Notes: a model not told the origin generated them from the sequence alone. Numbered from the stretch's first letter, positions 1-7,595 are shown. The stretch: 32,372 nucleotides of DNA from Microcoleus sp. LEGE 07076 (GCF_015207455.1 NZ_JADEWV010000059.1:1-32372), one strand, 5' to 3'. Translations and numbers: made by a program.

Positions 1-189
1 GTTAAAGGCTGCTGTTTGGAGAATACTTGAAGTGCGATCGCGACTGTTGTTATCTACTATAAGATATTCTACACTTTGTGGCGGGTAAGTTTGCGATCGC
101 AAGCACTCAATTAAATCCGGCAAATCCCTCTCACCGTTATAAACAGGTACCACCACCGCAACAATCGGTAAAAAACCATCATCGTTCAT
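1..189 (-). CDS. Family 2 glycosyltransferase, N-terminal fragment cut by window edge
   Basis: Reading leftward from an ATG at 187-189, 63 codons stay open to the window edge. The peptide begins MNDDGFLPIVAVVVPVYNG and continues with an L-x-S-Q-T-Y-P segment and then VEYLIVDNNSRDRT. The VVVPVYNG strand and the VDNNSxDxT motif are the nucleotide-sugar-binding start of GT-A fold family 2 glycosyltransferases, which move sugars onto lipid or polysaccharide acceptors at the inner face of the membrane. Only the first part of the catalytic domain is visible, so the metal-binding DXD, the acceptor and the product cannot be told. The family call is firm and the specific role is unknown. Confidence 0.85.
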   Translation of the reverse strand, partial: MNDDGFLPIVAVVVPVYNGERDLPDLIECLRSQTYPPQSVEYLIVDNNSRDRTSSILQTAAFN

Positions 190-203
190 GCTTCTTCCTG
201 TTT

Positions 204-251
204 GTAGTGAGGACTGAAGTCCTCTCTTTTCAGGACTAAAGTCCTTACTAC
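204..251. repeat. Palindromic dispersed repeat, GTAGTGAGGACT type
   Basis: The 12-base arms at 204-215 and 240-251 (GTAGTGAGGACT and AGTCCTTACTAC) are inverted with one mismatch. Nested smaller palindromes lie inside (GAGGACT/AGTCCTC). It sits between two minus-strand genes and could fold as a hairpin in RNA. This kind of element is common in the gaps of filamentous cyanobacterial genomes; mobility is inferred. Confidence 0.7.
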
Positions 252-274
252 GAACCTTTTTATTGTAGTTTAAT

Positions 275-809
275 TTAAGGAATAATTTCTACAGCCGTTC
301 CCTGCTGCACGAATTGATACGATTCTTCAACATCCTTATTTTCCAGTGAAACGCAGCCCAAAGTCCAGTTCTATCTCTATTTAATTAACTTCTGTGAATT
401 TGCCGATACGCCGTGAATCCCAATCTCGCTGCCAACACTATCTTGCCATGAAATTGTACCAGCTTGCTTGGCTTGAATATGTTTGCGCCAAGATTGTTTA
501 GTGGGATAATCCAGCCAGATAAACTTCGACCAACTTTCGTGAGGATACATATCTTTAATTCTAAAAATTCCTTCAGGCGTGCGCGAATCCCCTGCTTTGA
601 ATTTATCACCTGTGGGGTTGCCACCAAATACCACCGGATAAGATTTAATCGGCTGTTTGTCGGCATATACAGTCAATTTATATTTAGACTTTTCAACTAA
701 GATAGAAATTCTCGTTTTATCCAAATTATATTGAGCTAGCAGCTAGCAATAAAAAGCCCGCAGATGAAGCAATTATCCAAATATTGCGTTTTCTGTTTTT
801 GAGTTCCAT
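275..809 (-). pseudogene. Broken L,D-transpeptidase (YkuD family)
   Basis: Intact members cross-link peptidoglycan or attach proteins to it outside the membrane, using a His and a Cys in HGxx...S/LGC. Here an ATG at 807-809 opens a signal-peptide-like stretch (MELKNRKRN, then a hydrophobic run to LLLAASS) that hits TAA. Moving one frame restores the mature domain from about 735 (QYNLDKTRISILVEKSKYKL). That frame runs through YPVVFGG, TPEGIFRI and the catalytic-His motif IHGV, then meets TAG at 377-379 and TAG at 371-373, one codon apart. The same frame resumes with NWTLGCVSLENKDV, which holds the catalytic Cys, and ends at TAA 275-277. One frameshift and two stops separate signal, His and Cys, so no active enzyme can be made unless the stops are read through. 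Confidence 0.85.
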
Positions 810-864
810 TGCATTAACTGCCAGTATCAGTTCTCAAAATTATAACTTCGGAGCCTTGAACGGG

Positions 865-944
865 CAAGATGCCCATTCCACAACTGCATTTAGTGTGGAA
901 CAAGCATCTTGTCTGTGTTTGTGAAACAGGCCGGAAAGCCTGTT
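865..944. repeat. Two adjacent palindromic repeats
   Basis: The first has paired arms CAAGATGC (865-872) with GCATCTTG (904-911), and TTCCACA (876-882) with TGTGGAA (894-900). The second is AACAGGC (925-931) with GCCTGTT (938-944). They lie between mraY and the broken transpeptidase gene and look like dispersed intergenic palindromes. A role in mRNA 3' ends is possible, but there is no following T run. Confidence 0.65.
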
Positions 945-1005
945 CTTGAAAATAGTAGAAAATATCTCTTACATACCCTGAAAAATCCCTTACCCCAATC
1001 CACTC

Positions 1006-2121
1006 TCAACTGTTGCCCGCAAACAAAACAATCATTAAGACTAACACCGCGTTAGTTAAATAAAAGATACCAACAACCTGAGTTTCCAGCCAGCCGCACA
1101 GTTCTAAATGATGGTGCAGGGGAGCCATTTTTAACAGACGCTTGCCGATGCCATCCGGGCCTTTTGTAGCTTTGTAATAACCTACTTGAGCAATTACCGA
1201 CAGTGTTTCTATAAAGAAAATCCCGCTGATAACTAATAATATCCAAAGGCTGTTTGTTAATAAAGCTACTGCACCCAACGCACCGCCCAAAGCCAAGGCA
1301 CCTGTATCGCCCATAAACACGCGGGCTGGATTGCGATTGTGAGTTAAGAAACCGAGGCAACTGCCGCTGATGCAGGCGCAAAATATCATTAATTCTGGCG
1401 AAGTTGAGGCTACAGATGCGCCCAGTCCCAAAAGTGCGATCGCCCCTAAACCTCCCATCAACCCATCAACGCCGTCAGTAAGATTAGTAGCATTGCTTTC
1501 AGCAACTAACACAAACCCCGCCAGTGGCCAAAACAGCAAGCCCAAAGGCAATACCCAACCAAAAGGCAAAGCAATGTTAGTAGAAATAGCTGGATTGTGG
1601 AACATCAGCCACAGACAAAATAAAGCGGCAAAACCTATTTGCAAAGCCAATTTCATCCGAGGTGAAATACCTTTGTTTGACTTGCGGCGGAGAATTTGCC
1701 AGTCGTCCAGCCAGCCGATGAAACTGTAAGCTAAAGTTAAAGCCGATACGGCAACAACGTCTGAGTTAAAATTCGACAGCAATAAAGCGACTGCGACTCC
1801 CGCCGGTACAAAAAACACGCCTCCCATTGTCGGCGTTCCCGCTTTTTTCAAGTGGGCTTGGGGGCCGTCTTCGCGAATTATTTGTCCGGCTTTTAGTTGC
1901 TGGAGTACGGGAACTACTAGATAGCCCAATCCCGATGCAACTAGAGCACAAACAACTAGCGGGACAAATAGCGATGCAGGCGAATTCAAAAGTCTACCCG
2001 CTGCTACATCTAAACCGATCGCTACAATGCCGAGTCCCAAACCCAGCAGCAGGAATAAATTCCTGCCTGTAAGTTTGAAAGGCATACTAAAAGGGATTCT
2101 CTCATCCACAAAGTTATCCAT
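1006..2121 (-). CDS. mraY: Phospho-N-acetylmuramoyl-pentapeptide-transferase
   Basis: MraY transfers phospho-MurNAc-pentapeptide from UDP to undecaprenyl phosphate, making lipid I, the first membrane step of peptidoglycan synthesis. The 371-residue protein is highly hydrophobic with about ten membrane segments, normal for the family. Family motifs appear in order: KKAGTPTMGG, the DDW catalytic aspartates, NATNLTDGVDGL, MGDTGALALGG and the PLHHHLE loop near the C-terminus. The frame is open 12 codons further upstream, but the ATG at 2119-2121 follows AGGAG at a good spacing, so I start there. A DUF3134 gene lies 130 bp upstream on the same strand. The identification is secure. Confidence 0.97.
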   Translation of the reverse strand: MDNFVDERIPFSMPFKLTGRNLFLLLGLGLGIVAIGLDVAAGRLLNSPASLFVPLVVCALVASGLGYLVVPVLQQLKAGQIIREDGPQAHLKKAGTPTMGGVFFVPAGVAVALLLSNFNSDVVAVSALTLAYSFIGWLDDWQILRRKSNKGISPRMKLALQIGFAALFCLWLMFHNPAISTNIALPFGWVLPLGLLFWPLAGFVLVAESNATNLTDGVDGLMGGLGAIALLGLGASVASTSPELMIFCACISGSCLGFLTHNRNPARVFMGDTGALALGGALGAVALLTNSLWILLVISGIFFIETLSVIAQVGYYKATKGPDGIGKRLLKMAPLHHHLELCGWLETQVVGIFYLTNAVLVLMIVLFAGNS

Positions 2122-2251
2122 ATCACTCCTGGCCACACACCATTTGAAAATAAGCAATTGACAATTGGAGAATAGGGTGCGATACCGGAGATTGCGAAAT
2201 CTCTTAGTTTTTCTTCCCTGTTTCCGGTTGATTGTTTCACCCTTGTAGCAG

Positions 2252-2488
2252 TTATTCGTCGCCTACACCCGCATCCTCTTCTGCCTCTTCTTCATCATCG
2301 TAAGGAGTGTCGTCAACTGCCATCAGTTCGGGAAATTCTTCTTCGTTGAGATATTCTGGTTCTTGGACATCCCTTGCTAACAGGCGATTGTTAGATTCCA
2401 ACCAGTCTAAAAGAGATGATTGCTGCTTTAATGGAATTACGTCCGCAGGCAAGTGGCGAGGGATTTGGCGCAGAGATGGGTTATACAT
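2252..2488 (-). CDS. DUF3134 family protein
   Basis: This is a 78-residue acidic protein. It starts MYNPSLRQIPRHLPADVIPL, has a central SSLLDWLESNNRLLARD segment, then EPEYLNEEEF, and ends in a strongly acidic tail rich in Asp and Glu. The opening and the LxWLE...LxARD pattern match the cyanobacterial DUF3134 family as I remember it; its function is not known. There is no signal peptide or membrane segment, so it should be cytoplasmic. It shares strand with mraY, 130 bp downstream, and might be cotranscribed with it, but this gap also holds no obvious terminator or promoter. Confidence 0.8.
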   Translation of the reverse strand: MYNPSLRQIPRHLPADVIPLKQQSSLLDWLESNNRLLARDVQEPEYLNEEEFPELMAVDDTPYDDEEEAEEDAGVGDE

Positions 2489-2879
2489 GATTCTCGGTTT
2501 CTAAAGAGAAAGACGCTATCGAGTAGAGGTAATGTCTTGCCTAGTGACTGCTCTTGCGATAGAGCGCTTGCAAATTCCGCGTCCAGCATGGCTAGGGCAT
2601 TATACCACAGGCACTGTTTGCTTCCGGATCGGGATTGAATGGCAGACCGAAAATGAACTCACCCCAAGCATGGGCCTCAGAATAACACTAAAATCCGCTC
2701 TTGCCAATCCTTTTTTAGGTATAAGTATTGTCAGCCGAGACGATCGTATTTAAGATATCCCAGGATACGCGGCGCTGTAGCAAGCGGCACATTCGCCCCA
2801 GTCCCTGGGTTTTCGATCGAAGCCTGATGGCGAATACCCTCTACCTTTTTAAGTCAAATCTCAAACAATAAATCCCAGG
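2489..2879. promoter_or_regulatory. Divergent intergenic region with a possible -10 element
   Basis: The gap separates the minus-strand DUF3134 gene from the plus-strand glycosyltransferase gene and should hold both promoters. On the minus strand TATAAT occurs at 2604-2599, about 110 bp before the DUF3134 start, but no convincing -35 box lies 16-18 bp upstream of it. Short open frames on the plus strand here have no recognisable product. I see no RNA gene. Confidence 0.3.
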
Positions 2880-4559
2880 ATGGATACAACGGCGGCCGTT
2901 TTATACAACAAAGAGGGTTACGACACCGGAGGAAAGAGACTTTTGGGGCGTCATGCAGCCGGAGAAGGGTTCCTCAAAAGCTTAGTTCAATACGGAACCG
3001 CTGACTCGCTCTACTGTTGCACAGATAGCAAAAAAACCTTTGAGGAGTTTTGTTCGCGCATTGAACCTTGGCTGCAACAACCTCGGAAAGTCCGCTGGAT
3101 TCCTGCACAGCGGTCGGATTTGCTGTCTCAACCGGGCACAATTTATCGACCCGATCCTGCCCTTGCGGATCTGGTTTGGGCGCGCCGATTTGTCGATCAG
3201 CGGGCCTACAGCGTTTGCGGCGTTACTCACACCATCGGTACAAAATACGTCATGGAGGCAATCGGCGGTTTGATCGCCGCACCCATCCAGCCTTGGGACG
3301 CCCTGATCTGCACCTCTAGGGCCGTGAAAACAGCAGTAGAAAAAGTTCTGAGCGAGTGGTCAGAATACTTAGCGCAGCGCAACGGCGGCAAACCGGAAAT
3401 TTTGGTCAAATTGCCCGTTATTCCCCTAGGAGTCGATTGTAGCGCGTTTGGGCAGGGTGTGGAAGCAGTTAACAGCCGCCGCCAACAGCGACAAGAACTC
3501 GGCATTTCTCCCGGCGATATTGTGGTGTTGTTTGTCGGCAGATTAACTTTTTCGGCAAAAGCTCATCCCATACCGATGTACATCGCCTTAGAGCGAGCAG
3601 CACAACAGACCAATGCTAAAATCCACTTAATTCAAGCCGGTTGGATCGAAGATCCGAGAGAAGAACCCGACTTTAAAAATAGCGCGCAAATCTTTTGTCC
3701 CTCGGTAAATGCTATTTTTTTAGATGGCAGAAAGCCGGAAGTTAGAATTAATATTTGGTCGGGGGCAGATATTTTTATTTCGCTTTCGGACAACATTCAA
3801 GAAACCTTTGGACTAACGCCAATCGAAGCAATGGCTAACGGACTGCCGGCCATAGTCTCTGATTGGAACGGATACAAAGAATCAGTACGCCACGAAATCG
3901 ACGGCTTCCGGATTCCGACACTGATCCCGCCGCCAGAAGCTTGTTTGGATTTAGCCATAAATTATCTCGACGGTAGTTTGAATTGGCCGACTTACATGGG
4001 TCATACTTCCTTAGCCACCGCAGTTGATATTGATGCTTGTACTAGCGCTTTGTGCCAATTAATTGACAGCCCGGAATTGAGAAAGCGGATGGGCGAAAAT
4101 GCGAGACAAAGGGCGAGGGAGATTTATGATTGGAAAGTAGTAATTGCTGCTTACGAACAGTTGTGGCGGGAATTAGCAGAAATTCGGGTTTCTGCACCGG
4201 AATCGGCACCTTTAAAACCAGGGAAACCGCCTTATCCGCTAAGCGACGATCCGTTTCGGGTGTTGGGCCATTATGCGACGAGAACTTTAACCAATGATAT
4301 GGTGCTGAGTCTGGGTGCGATCGCCACACCAGAACTTCTGAAAGAGTTGCAGACAATTTGGTTTAGCAGTTTCGGTCAAGACAGAAGAATCTCTGTTAAG
4401 ATTCAGATGGAGATGTTAAAGGCGATCGAGCAAAAAGGTACTGTCAGCGCGGGCGAAATTCTCAGGCTGTATGCCAAAAACGAGCAAGAATTAGCTTACC
4501 TGTATCGGACGCTACTCTATCTCGTAAAATTTGGGGTGCTAGTGATTGGGAATCGGTAA
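2880..4559 (+). CDS. GT4-type glycosyltransferase with extra C-terminal domain
   Basis: The 559-residue protein has a two-lobed GT-B fold. The N-terminal lobe opens VLYNKEGYDTGGKRLLGRH, and the linker PVIPLGVDC leads into the C-lobe strand IVVLFVGRL. The nucleotide-sugar site reads QETFGLTPIEAMANGLP, with the E-x7-E pattern of GT4 enzymes, followed by VSDWNGYKE. These enzymes make glycosidic bonds for polysaccharides or glycolipids in the cytoplasm; donor and acceptor are not readable. After about residue 440 comes a segment beyond the usual glycosyltransferase end, including MEMLKAIEQKGTVSAGEILR and a helical YLYRTLLYLVKFGVL, which looks winged-helix-like (inference). The ATG follows CCCAGG closely. 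It is unrelated to the GT2 fragment at the window start. Confidence 0.88.
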   Translation: MDTTAAVLYNKEGYDTGGKRLLGRHAAGEGFLKSLVQYGTADSLYCCTDSKKTFEEFCSRIEPWLQQPRKVRWIPAQRSDLLSQPGTIYRPDPALADLVWARRFVDQRAYSVCGVTHTIGTKYVMEAIGGLIAAPIQPWDALICTSRAVKTAVEKVLSEWSEYLAQRNGGKPEILVKLPVIPLGVDCSAFGQGVEAVNSRRQQRQELGISPGDIVVLFVGRLTFSAKAHPIPMYIALERAAQQTNAKIHLIQAGWIEDPREEPDFKNSAQIFCPSVNAIFLDGRKPEVRINIWSGADIFISLSDNIQETFGLTPIEAMANGLPAIVSDWNGYKESVRHEIDGFRIPTLIPPPEACLDLAINYLDGSLNWPTYMGHTSLATAVDIDACTSALCQLIDSPELRKRMGENARQRAREIYDWKVVIAAYEQLWRELAEIRVSAPESAPLKPGKPPYPLSDDPFRVLGHYATRTLTNDMVLSLGAIATPELLKELQTIWFSSFGQDRRISVKIQMEMLKAIEQKGTVSAGEILRLYAKNEQELAYLYRTLLYLVKFGVLVIGNR

Positions 4560-4586
4560 TGGTTCATGTTAAATCGAATAAGATTC

Positions 4587-4615
4587 GGCGGTTAAAACCA
4601 CTCCTTGTCAAACGA
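4587..4615. repeat. Dispersed repeat copy, GGCGGTTxAAACC type
   Basis: GGCGGTTAAAACCACTCCTT followed by GTCAAACGA is nearly identical to 21911-21939 (GGCGGTTGAAACCGCTCCTT, then GTCAAACGA). Both copies lie just downstream of plus-strand genes. The paired GCGGTT/AACCGC core is intact in the second copy and degraded here. Confidence 0.7.
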
Positions 4616-4760
4616 TTTTCGCGTCTGGACTGAAGATTAAAATTAAGTCTAGGGTTCGCACTACGTACAGAGAATAAGAGGATGGGCAAAAGCCATTTTT
4701 TCAGTCATTTGTATCATATATCCTCTTCTAAACCCGCCCCTAAAAAATGCTACTGACTAA

Positions 4761-4829
4761 TGACTGCTGACTGCTGACTGCTGACTAGGGAATTGGGCAA
4801 ACAGGGAATTGGAAATTGGGCAAACAGGG
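4761..4829. repeat. TGACTGC heptamer run and 16-bp direct repeat
   Basis: TGACTGC is repeated three times plus a partial copy at 4761-4787. Immediately after, AATTGGGCAAACAGGG occurs at 4791-4806 and again at 4814-4829. Together with the heptamer array that follows, the whole 379-bp gap between the two genes is repeat material and shows no gene. Confidence 0.85.
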
Positions 4830-4850
4830 CATTGGGAATAGGAACTAACC

Positions 4851-4920
4851 AATAACCAATAACCAATAACCAATAACCAATAACCAATAACCAATAACCA
4901 ATAACCAATAACCAATAACT
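4851..4920. repeat. Heptamer tandem array (AATAACC)x10
   Basis: Ten consecutive 7-base units fill 4851-4920; the last unit ends in T instead of C. The array ends 18 bp before the ATG of the PAP/fibrillin gene. Short tandem heptamers of this kind are well known in filamentous cyanobacteria and are expected to vary in copy number by slippage. There are no spacers, so it is not a CRISPR. Confidence 0.95.
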
Positions 4921-4938
4921 ACTGACTCTTAAAAAACT

Positions 4939-5523
4939 ATGCTTAAAAAATCTGGACTATTAGAGATAATTGCTGGTAAGAATCGCGGTTTGCTGGCGAC
5001 TCCAAACGACAAACAGGCGATTTTAAGTGCGATCGCCCAATTGGAAGATTACAACCCCACATCTCGCCCCGTCGAAGCCGCAGAGCTTTTAGAAGGTGAT
5101 TGGCGGTTATTGTACACCAGCAGCAGCGCCCTGTTGAATATTGACAGTTTTCCGCTGTTAAAATTAGGTCAAATCTATCAATCCATCCGCGTCAAAGAAT
5201 CAAAAATTTATAACATTGCCGAAGTTTACGGATTGCCTTATTTGGAAGGGATTGTCAGCGTAGCTGCGAGATTTGAAGCAACTTCGGAACGGCGAGTGCA
5301 GGTGAAATTTGAGCGATCGATCTTGGGTTTAAGCAGGTTGATTGGCTATGAATCTCCGGCAAAATATATCAATGAGATTGAGTCGGGGAAAAAGTTTGCT
5401 GCTGTAGATTTCAAGCTGGATGCGCGGGAACAGCAGGGATGGCTGGATATTACTTATTTGGATGGCGATTTGCGGATCGGGCGCGGCAATGAAGGAAGTG
5501 TTTTTGTGTTGACAAAACAGTGA
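4939..5523 (+). CDS. PAP/fibrillin family protein
   Basis: This 194-residue protein has the plastid-lipid-associated (PAP/fibrillin) layout. An N-terminal helical part (LLEIIAGKNRGLLATPNDKQ) is followed by the hallmark LEGDWRLLYTSS, then a beta-barrel region with LGQIYQSI and ending in DITYLDGDLRIGRGNEGSVF. In cyanobacteria and plastids such lipocalin-like proteins associate with thylakoids or lipid globules and are linked to photoprotection; the ligand is usually unknown. No signal peptide is present, so a peripheral membrane or stromal-side location is likely. A heptamer array sits right in front of the start codon, so the promoter must lie upstream of, or within, repeat DNA. Confidence 0.88.
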   Translation: MLKKSGLLEIIAGKNRGLLATPNDKQAILSAIAQLEDYNPTSRPVEAAELLEGDWRLLYTSSSALLNIDSFPLLKLGQIYQSIRVKESKIYNIAEVYGLPYLEGIVSVAARFEATSERRVQVKFERSILGLSRLIGYESPAKYINEIESGKKFAAVDFKLDAREQQGWLDITYLDGDLRIGRGNEGSVFVLTKQ

Positions 5524-5606
5524 TTTTGTGATGCTTGATTGAGTTCGATATATTTTTTGCTTGAAAGTTGCGATCAATCTAAAATGATACCGGGAGGGAT
5601 ACAATC

Positions 5607-6047
5607 ATGACATCAACTATTAAAGAACCAATGGGCAAAATTACCACAACACTGACGATCGCGAATCGCCTCGACCAAGGTAAGGCAGAAGATAATCTAA
5701 TTCCTGCCGATCGAGTACGTTCTATTACCATAAAAAATGTGCTGGTAGATACTGGGGCGACTACTTTATGCTTGCCGCAGGATGCGATCGCCCAACTCGG
5801 TTTAAAACTCCTGAAAACCGTGCCTGTAGCAACGGTAACAGGCATCGGTACAGCACGCATTTTTGAAGATGCAAAAATTTCATTAATGGGAAGAGACGCG
5901 ACTTTTGAGTGCATAGAACTGCCCGCAGGAGCCGATCCGTTATTGGGCGTCATCCCGTTAGAAGCATTAGGAATTGAATTGGATTTGCAGAAACAAACAC
6001 TCGTGCTTTTGCCGCTGAGTCCGACGGCTAGTTATTTAAGAATTTGA
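5607..6047 (+). CDS. Retropepsin-like aspartic protease (clan AA)
   Basis: The 146-residue protein contains one copy of the aspartic protease signature: NVLVDTGATTLCLP, with the presumed catalytic Asp at residue 48. Later come the GIGTARIFEDAKISLMGR strand region and the hydrophobic LLGVIPLEALGIELD segment, which corresponds to the second conserved retropepsin element. A single DTG per chain means it should work as a homodimer. Related small bacterial proteins are annotated as clan AA aspartic proteases, but their substrates are mostly unknown. GGGAGGGAT precedes the ATG at a normal distance. It has no signal peptide. It lies 83 bp after the PAP/fibrillin gene and may be cotranscribed with it. 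Confidence 0.85.
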   Translation: MTSTIKEPMGKITTTLTIANRLDQGKAEDNLIPADRVRSITIKNVLVDTGATTLCLPQDAIAQLGLKLLKTVPVATVTGIGTARIFEDAKISLMGRDATFECIELPAGADPLLGVIPLEALGIELDLQKQTLVLLPLSPTASYLRI

Positions 6048-6086
6048 ATTTAGCAGTTAGGAAATAACCTAAAATGCAACTTATTG

Positions 6087-6326
6087 TTACTCCGTCAGTT
6101 TTGTCTGTTCTTTGTTTTCTGCCGGCATTGACTTTCTGACAGCTAGCACTAACTCCGCTTCGGTACATCGATACAAATCCCGCATTCGGAATACTTGCCA
6201 AACTTCCATCTTTGGCAATGTTCGACCCTTTTCCCAGTTGCGAATTGAAGATTCAGCACATTCTAGTATATGTGCTACGTCTATAATTTTCAGCCCCGCA
6301 CGTTCTCTTAAGGCTCTCAGATCCAT
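6087..6326 (-). CDS. Small helix-turn-helix DNA-binding protein (XRE type)
   Basis: The 79-residue protein is almost entirely one HTH_3/XRE domain. LRALRERAGLKIIDVAHIL forms helices 1-2, and CAESSIRNWEKGRTLPKM forms the recognition helix and following turn. This is the standard five-helix fold of Cro/C1-type repressors. No sensor or multimerisation domain follows, only a short charged tail. It probably binds DNA near its own gene: two direct CGTTAAGT repeats lie about 30-50 bp upstream of the start. It is convergent with the protease gene. The target genes are unknown. Confidence 0.8.
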   Translation of the reverse strand: MDLRALRERAGLKIIDVAHILECAESSIRNWEKGRTLPKMEVWQVFRMRDLYRCTEAELVLAVRKSMPAENKEQTKLTE

Positions 6327-6354
6327 AGCTGACCGAACCTTTTCAGGGACAAAA

Positions 6355-6375
6355 CGTTAAGTTTTACCGTTAAGT
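6355..6375. promoter_or_regulatory. Candidate operator: direct repeat CGTTAAGT x2
   Basis: CGTTAAGT occurs at 6355-6362 and 6368-6375, with starts 13 bp apart. The pair lies upstream of the HTH gene on the minus strand and just before a possible plus-strand promoter, where an autoregulatory or divergent operator would be expected. Binding by the HTH protein is inference. Confidence 0.4.
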
Positions 6376-6376
6376 A

Positions 6377-6406
6377 TTGACGTTTGCGACCGATTTGATG
6401 TTTAAT
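6377..6406 (+). promoter_or_regulatory. Possible sigma-70-type promoter
   Basis: TTGACG at 6377-6382 and TTTAAT at 6401-6406 are 18 bp apart, reading toward the small pseudogene at 6490. It overlaps the end of the candidate HTH operator region. Consensus match only. Confidence 0.3.
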
Positions 6407-6489
6407 CATAGTAGTAGAGGCGTTAGTCGATTTCTGGCAAGAGACTTACTAACGCCCTTTCCTGTACTCCTTACGAATACCACACGATT

Positions 6490-6741
6490 ATGCCACAAAA
6501 CGGTTATCAACAGGGATTCTGTGCGAATCCTCGGGCGATCGCGTACCAAAAACGCCTTTACCCTTGGGCGATCGCCAAACTCATGCCAAATATGCAGCGC
6601 GCGATTGTGGGGCGATTTCGCAGTTGATCGGATGCTGACGGGCACTTGCTGTGTCTGCGTCAACTCATGCCCCAAGCAACGCTTGTCGTAGTCTTTGACT
6701 TGCAGCCAGACTTAGAAGTACCTACCGCGCCCGCAGAATAA
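6490..6741 (+). pseudogene. Small cyanobacterial protein interrupted by one TGA
   Basis: From ATG 6490 the frame reads MPQNGYQQGFCANPR, then RLYPWAIAKLMPNMQR and AIVGRFRS, and hits TGA at 6625-6627. It continues in the same frame as SDADGHLLCLRQLMPQ and ATLVVVFDLQPDLEV to TAA at 6739-6741, 83 codons plus stop. The pattern PWAIxxLxPNMQRxIVxRFRSRSDADGHLxxLRxLxP matches a small uncharacterised cyanobacterial protein type I recall. The stop falls where Arg (CGA) would stand, so a single C-to-T change explains it. Function is unknown. A sequencing error is the main alternative. Confidence 0.6.
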
Positions 6742-6746
6742 AGTAA

Positions 6747-6802
6747 GGTGCGTCAGATCCCAAATCCTCAACAATCAATTCAACAACTTCGTCTGACGCA
6801 CC
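6747..6802. repeat. Inverted repeat GGTGCGTCAGA
   Basis: GGTGCGTCAGA at 6747-6757 and its exact complement TCTGACGCACC at 6792-6802 flank a 34-bp A+T-rich middle. It looks like a small dispersed or MITE-like palindrome just after the small pseudogene. Confidence 0.75.
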
Positions 6803-6912
6803 CTACAAGTCGCTTTCAGCTTGATACTTAGCTTCAATTTGGTACTAATTACAGCAGTCGATAAATATCAACTTAAGTTAGGATAAAATTATCCTCAATT
6901 TGTTTTTAAATC

Positions 6913-7581
6913 ATGACTTCTACAACAGCAAAATTCATTGTGTCTCAAGTGGGTGAAATTCCCCAATGGCAAGCCGCGACATGGGAAGATTATGTAGCTG
7001 CTTGCGAAGATCCGTCTTTGGAAGAAGCCAGAATATTTTTTTATGAAGGATATCTTTGGATAGACATGGGTAATGAAGGGCCTCAGCACGCTAGATTTAA
7101 CAATCTCTTGACGCTGGTGTATTACGCCTGGTTTGTCAACAAAGGAGGACAAGCTTTCGATGATTTGGGTGGATGTGTAATTGAAAAGCCAAAGGTGGGA
7201 GGAGGTGCGCCCGATCGCATTTTATATATTGGCGGAGAATTCATCCAGTGGCAAAAAGGGGAACCGCGCCGAATCAATCTGAATCAATCTCGAATTCCTG
7301 ATTTAGTAGTAGAAACTTCCGATACTACTTTGGCCAGCGATTTAGATGGAAAGAAGCGCTTGTATGCTGCTTTTGGAATTCCTGAATATTGGGTGGTAGA
7401 TATTAAAGGCGAGAGAGTTTTGGCATTTCGATTGCAGGAAAATGGGCAGTATCAGGAATGCGAAATTTCCGGTGCGCTGGAGGGATTGCCAATTGCTTTG
7501 CTGTCGGAGACTTTGAAACTTTTGAATCAGGGAAATGGGACGGCGGCGATGTGGTTTGCTCAACAAATTGGGAATTTGTAG
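6913..7581 (+). CDS. Uma2 family endonuclease (DUF820)
   Basis: The 222-residue protein has the PD-(D/E)XK core of Uma2 proteins: GGGAPDRILY, then RIPDLVVETSD, a KKRLYAAFGIPEYWVVD segment and a C-terminal ALLSETLKLL helix. The predicted active-site residues are the Asp of PDLVVE, the Glu that follows and the Lys of KKRLY. Uma2 proteins are strongly expanded in filamentous cyanobacteria; nuclease activity is predicted from fold and the biological role is unclear. A 7-bp palindrome (AGGATAA/TTATCCT, 6880-6895) lies just before the gene. A second Uma2 gene at 21976-22700 is broken. Confidence 0.88.
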   Translation: MTSTTAKFIVSQVGEIPQWQAATWEDYVAACEDPSLEEARIFFYEGYLWIDMGNEGPQHARFNNLLTLVYYAWFVNKGGQAFDDLGGCVIEKPKVGGGAPDRILYIGGEFIQWQKGEPRRINLNQSRIPDLVVETSDTTLASDLDGKKRLYAAFGIPEYWVVDIKGERVLAFRLQENGQYQECEISGALEGLPIALLSETLKLLNQGNGTAAMWFAQQIGNL

Positions 7582-7595
7582 AGAAGTTGGCGAAA

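Noticed and set aside
371-379. Possible programmed readthrough of TAG-AGA-TAG in the transpeptidase gene
   Set aside because: The gene also has a separate frameshift after its signal peptide, so decay explains the data better than recoding.
1370-1729. 119-codon plus-strand frame
   Set aside because: It lies wholly antisense to mraY, which is unmistakable.
2453-2753. Two overlapping short plus-strand frames
   Set aside because: No ribosome site, no recognisable motif, and they start inside or next to the DUF3134 gene.
4851-4920. Regular repeats resembling a CRISPR array
   Set aside because: The units are 7 bp, head to tail, with no spacers; it is a simple heptamer array.
6625-6627. TGA as selenocysteine codon
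   Set aside because: No selenocysteine insertion hairpin is evident, and the position fits Arg (CGA) in a RFRSRSD-type motif.
6406-6675. 89-codon minus-strand frame opposite the small pseudogene
   Set aside because: It has no family features and the plus strand gives a much more protein-like reading.
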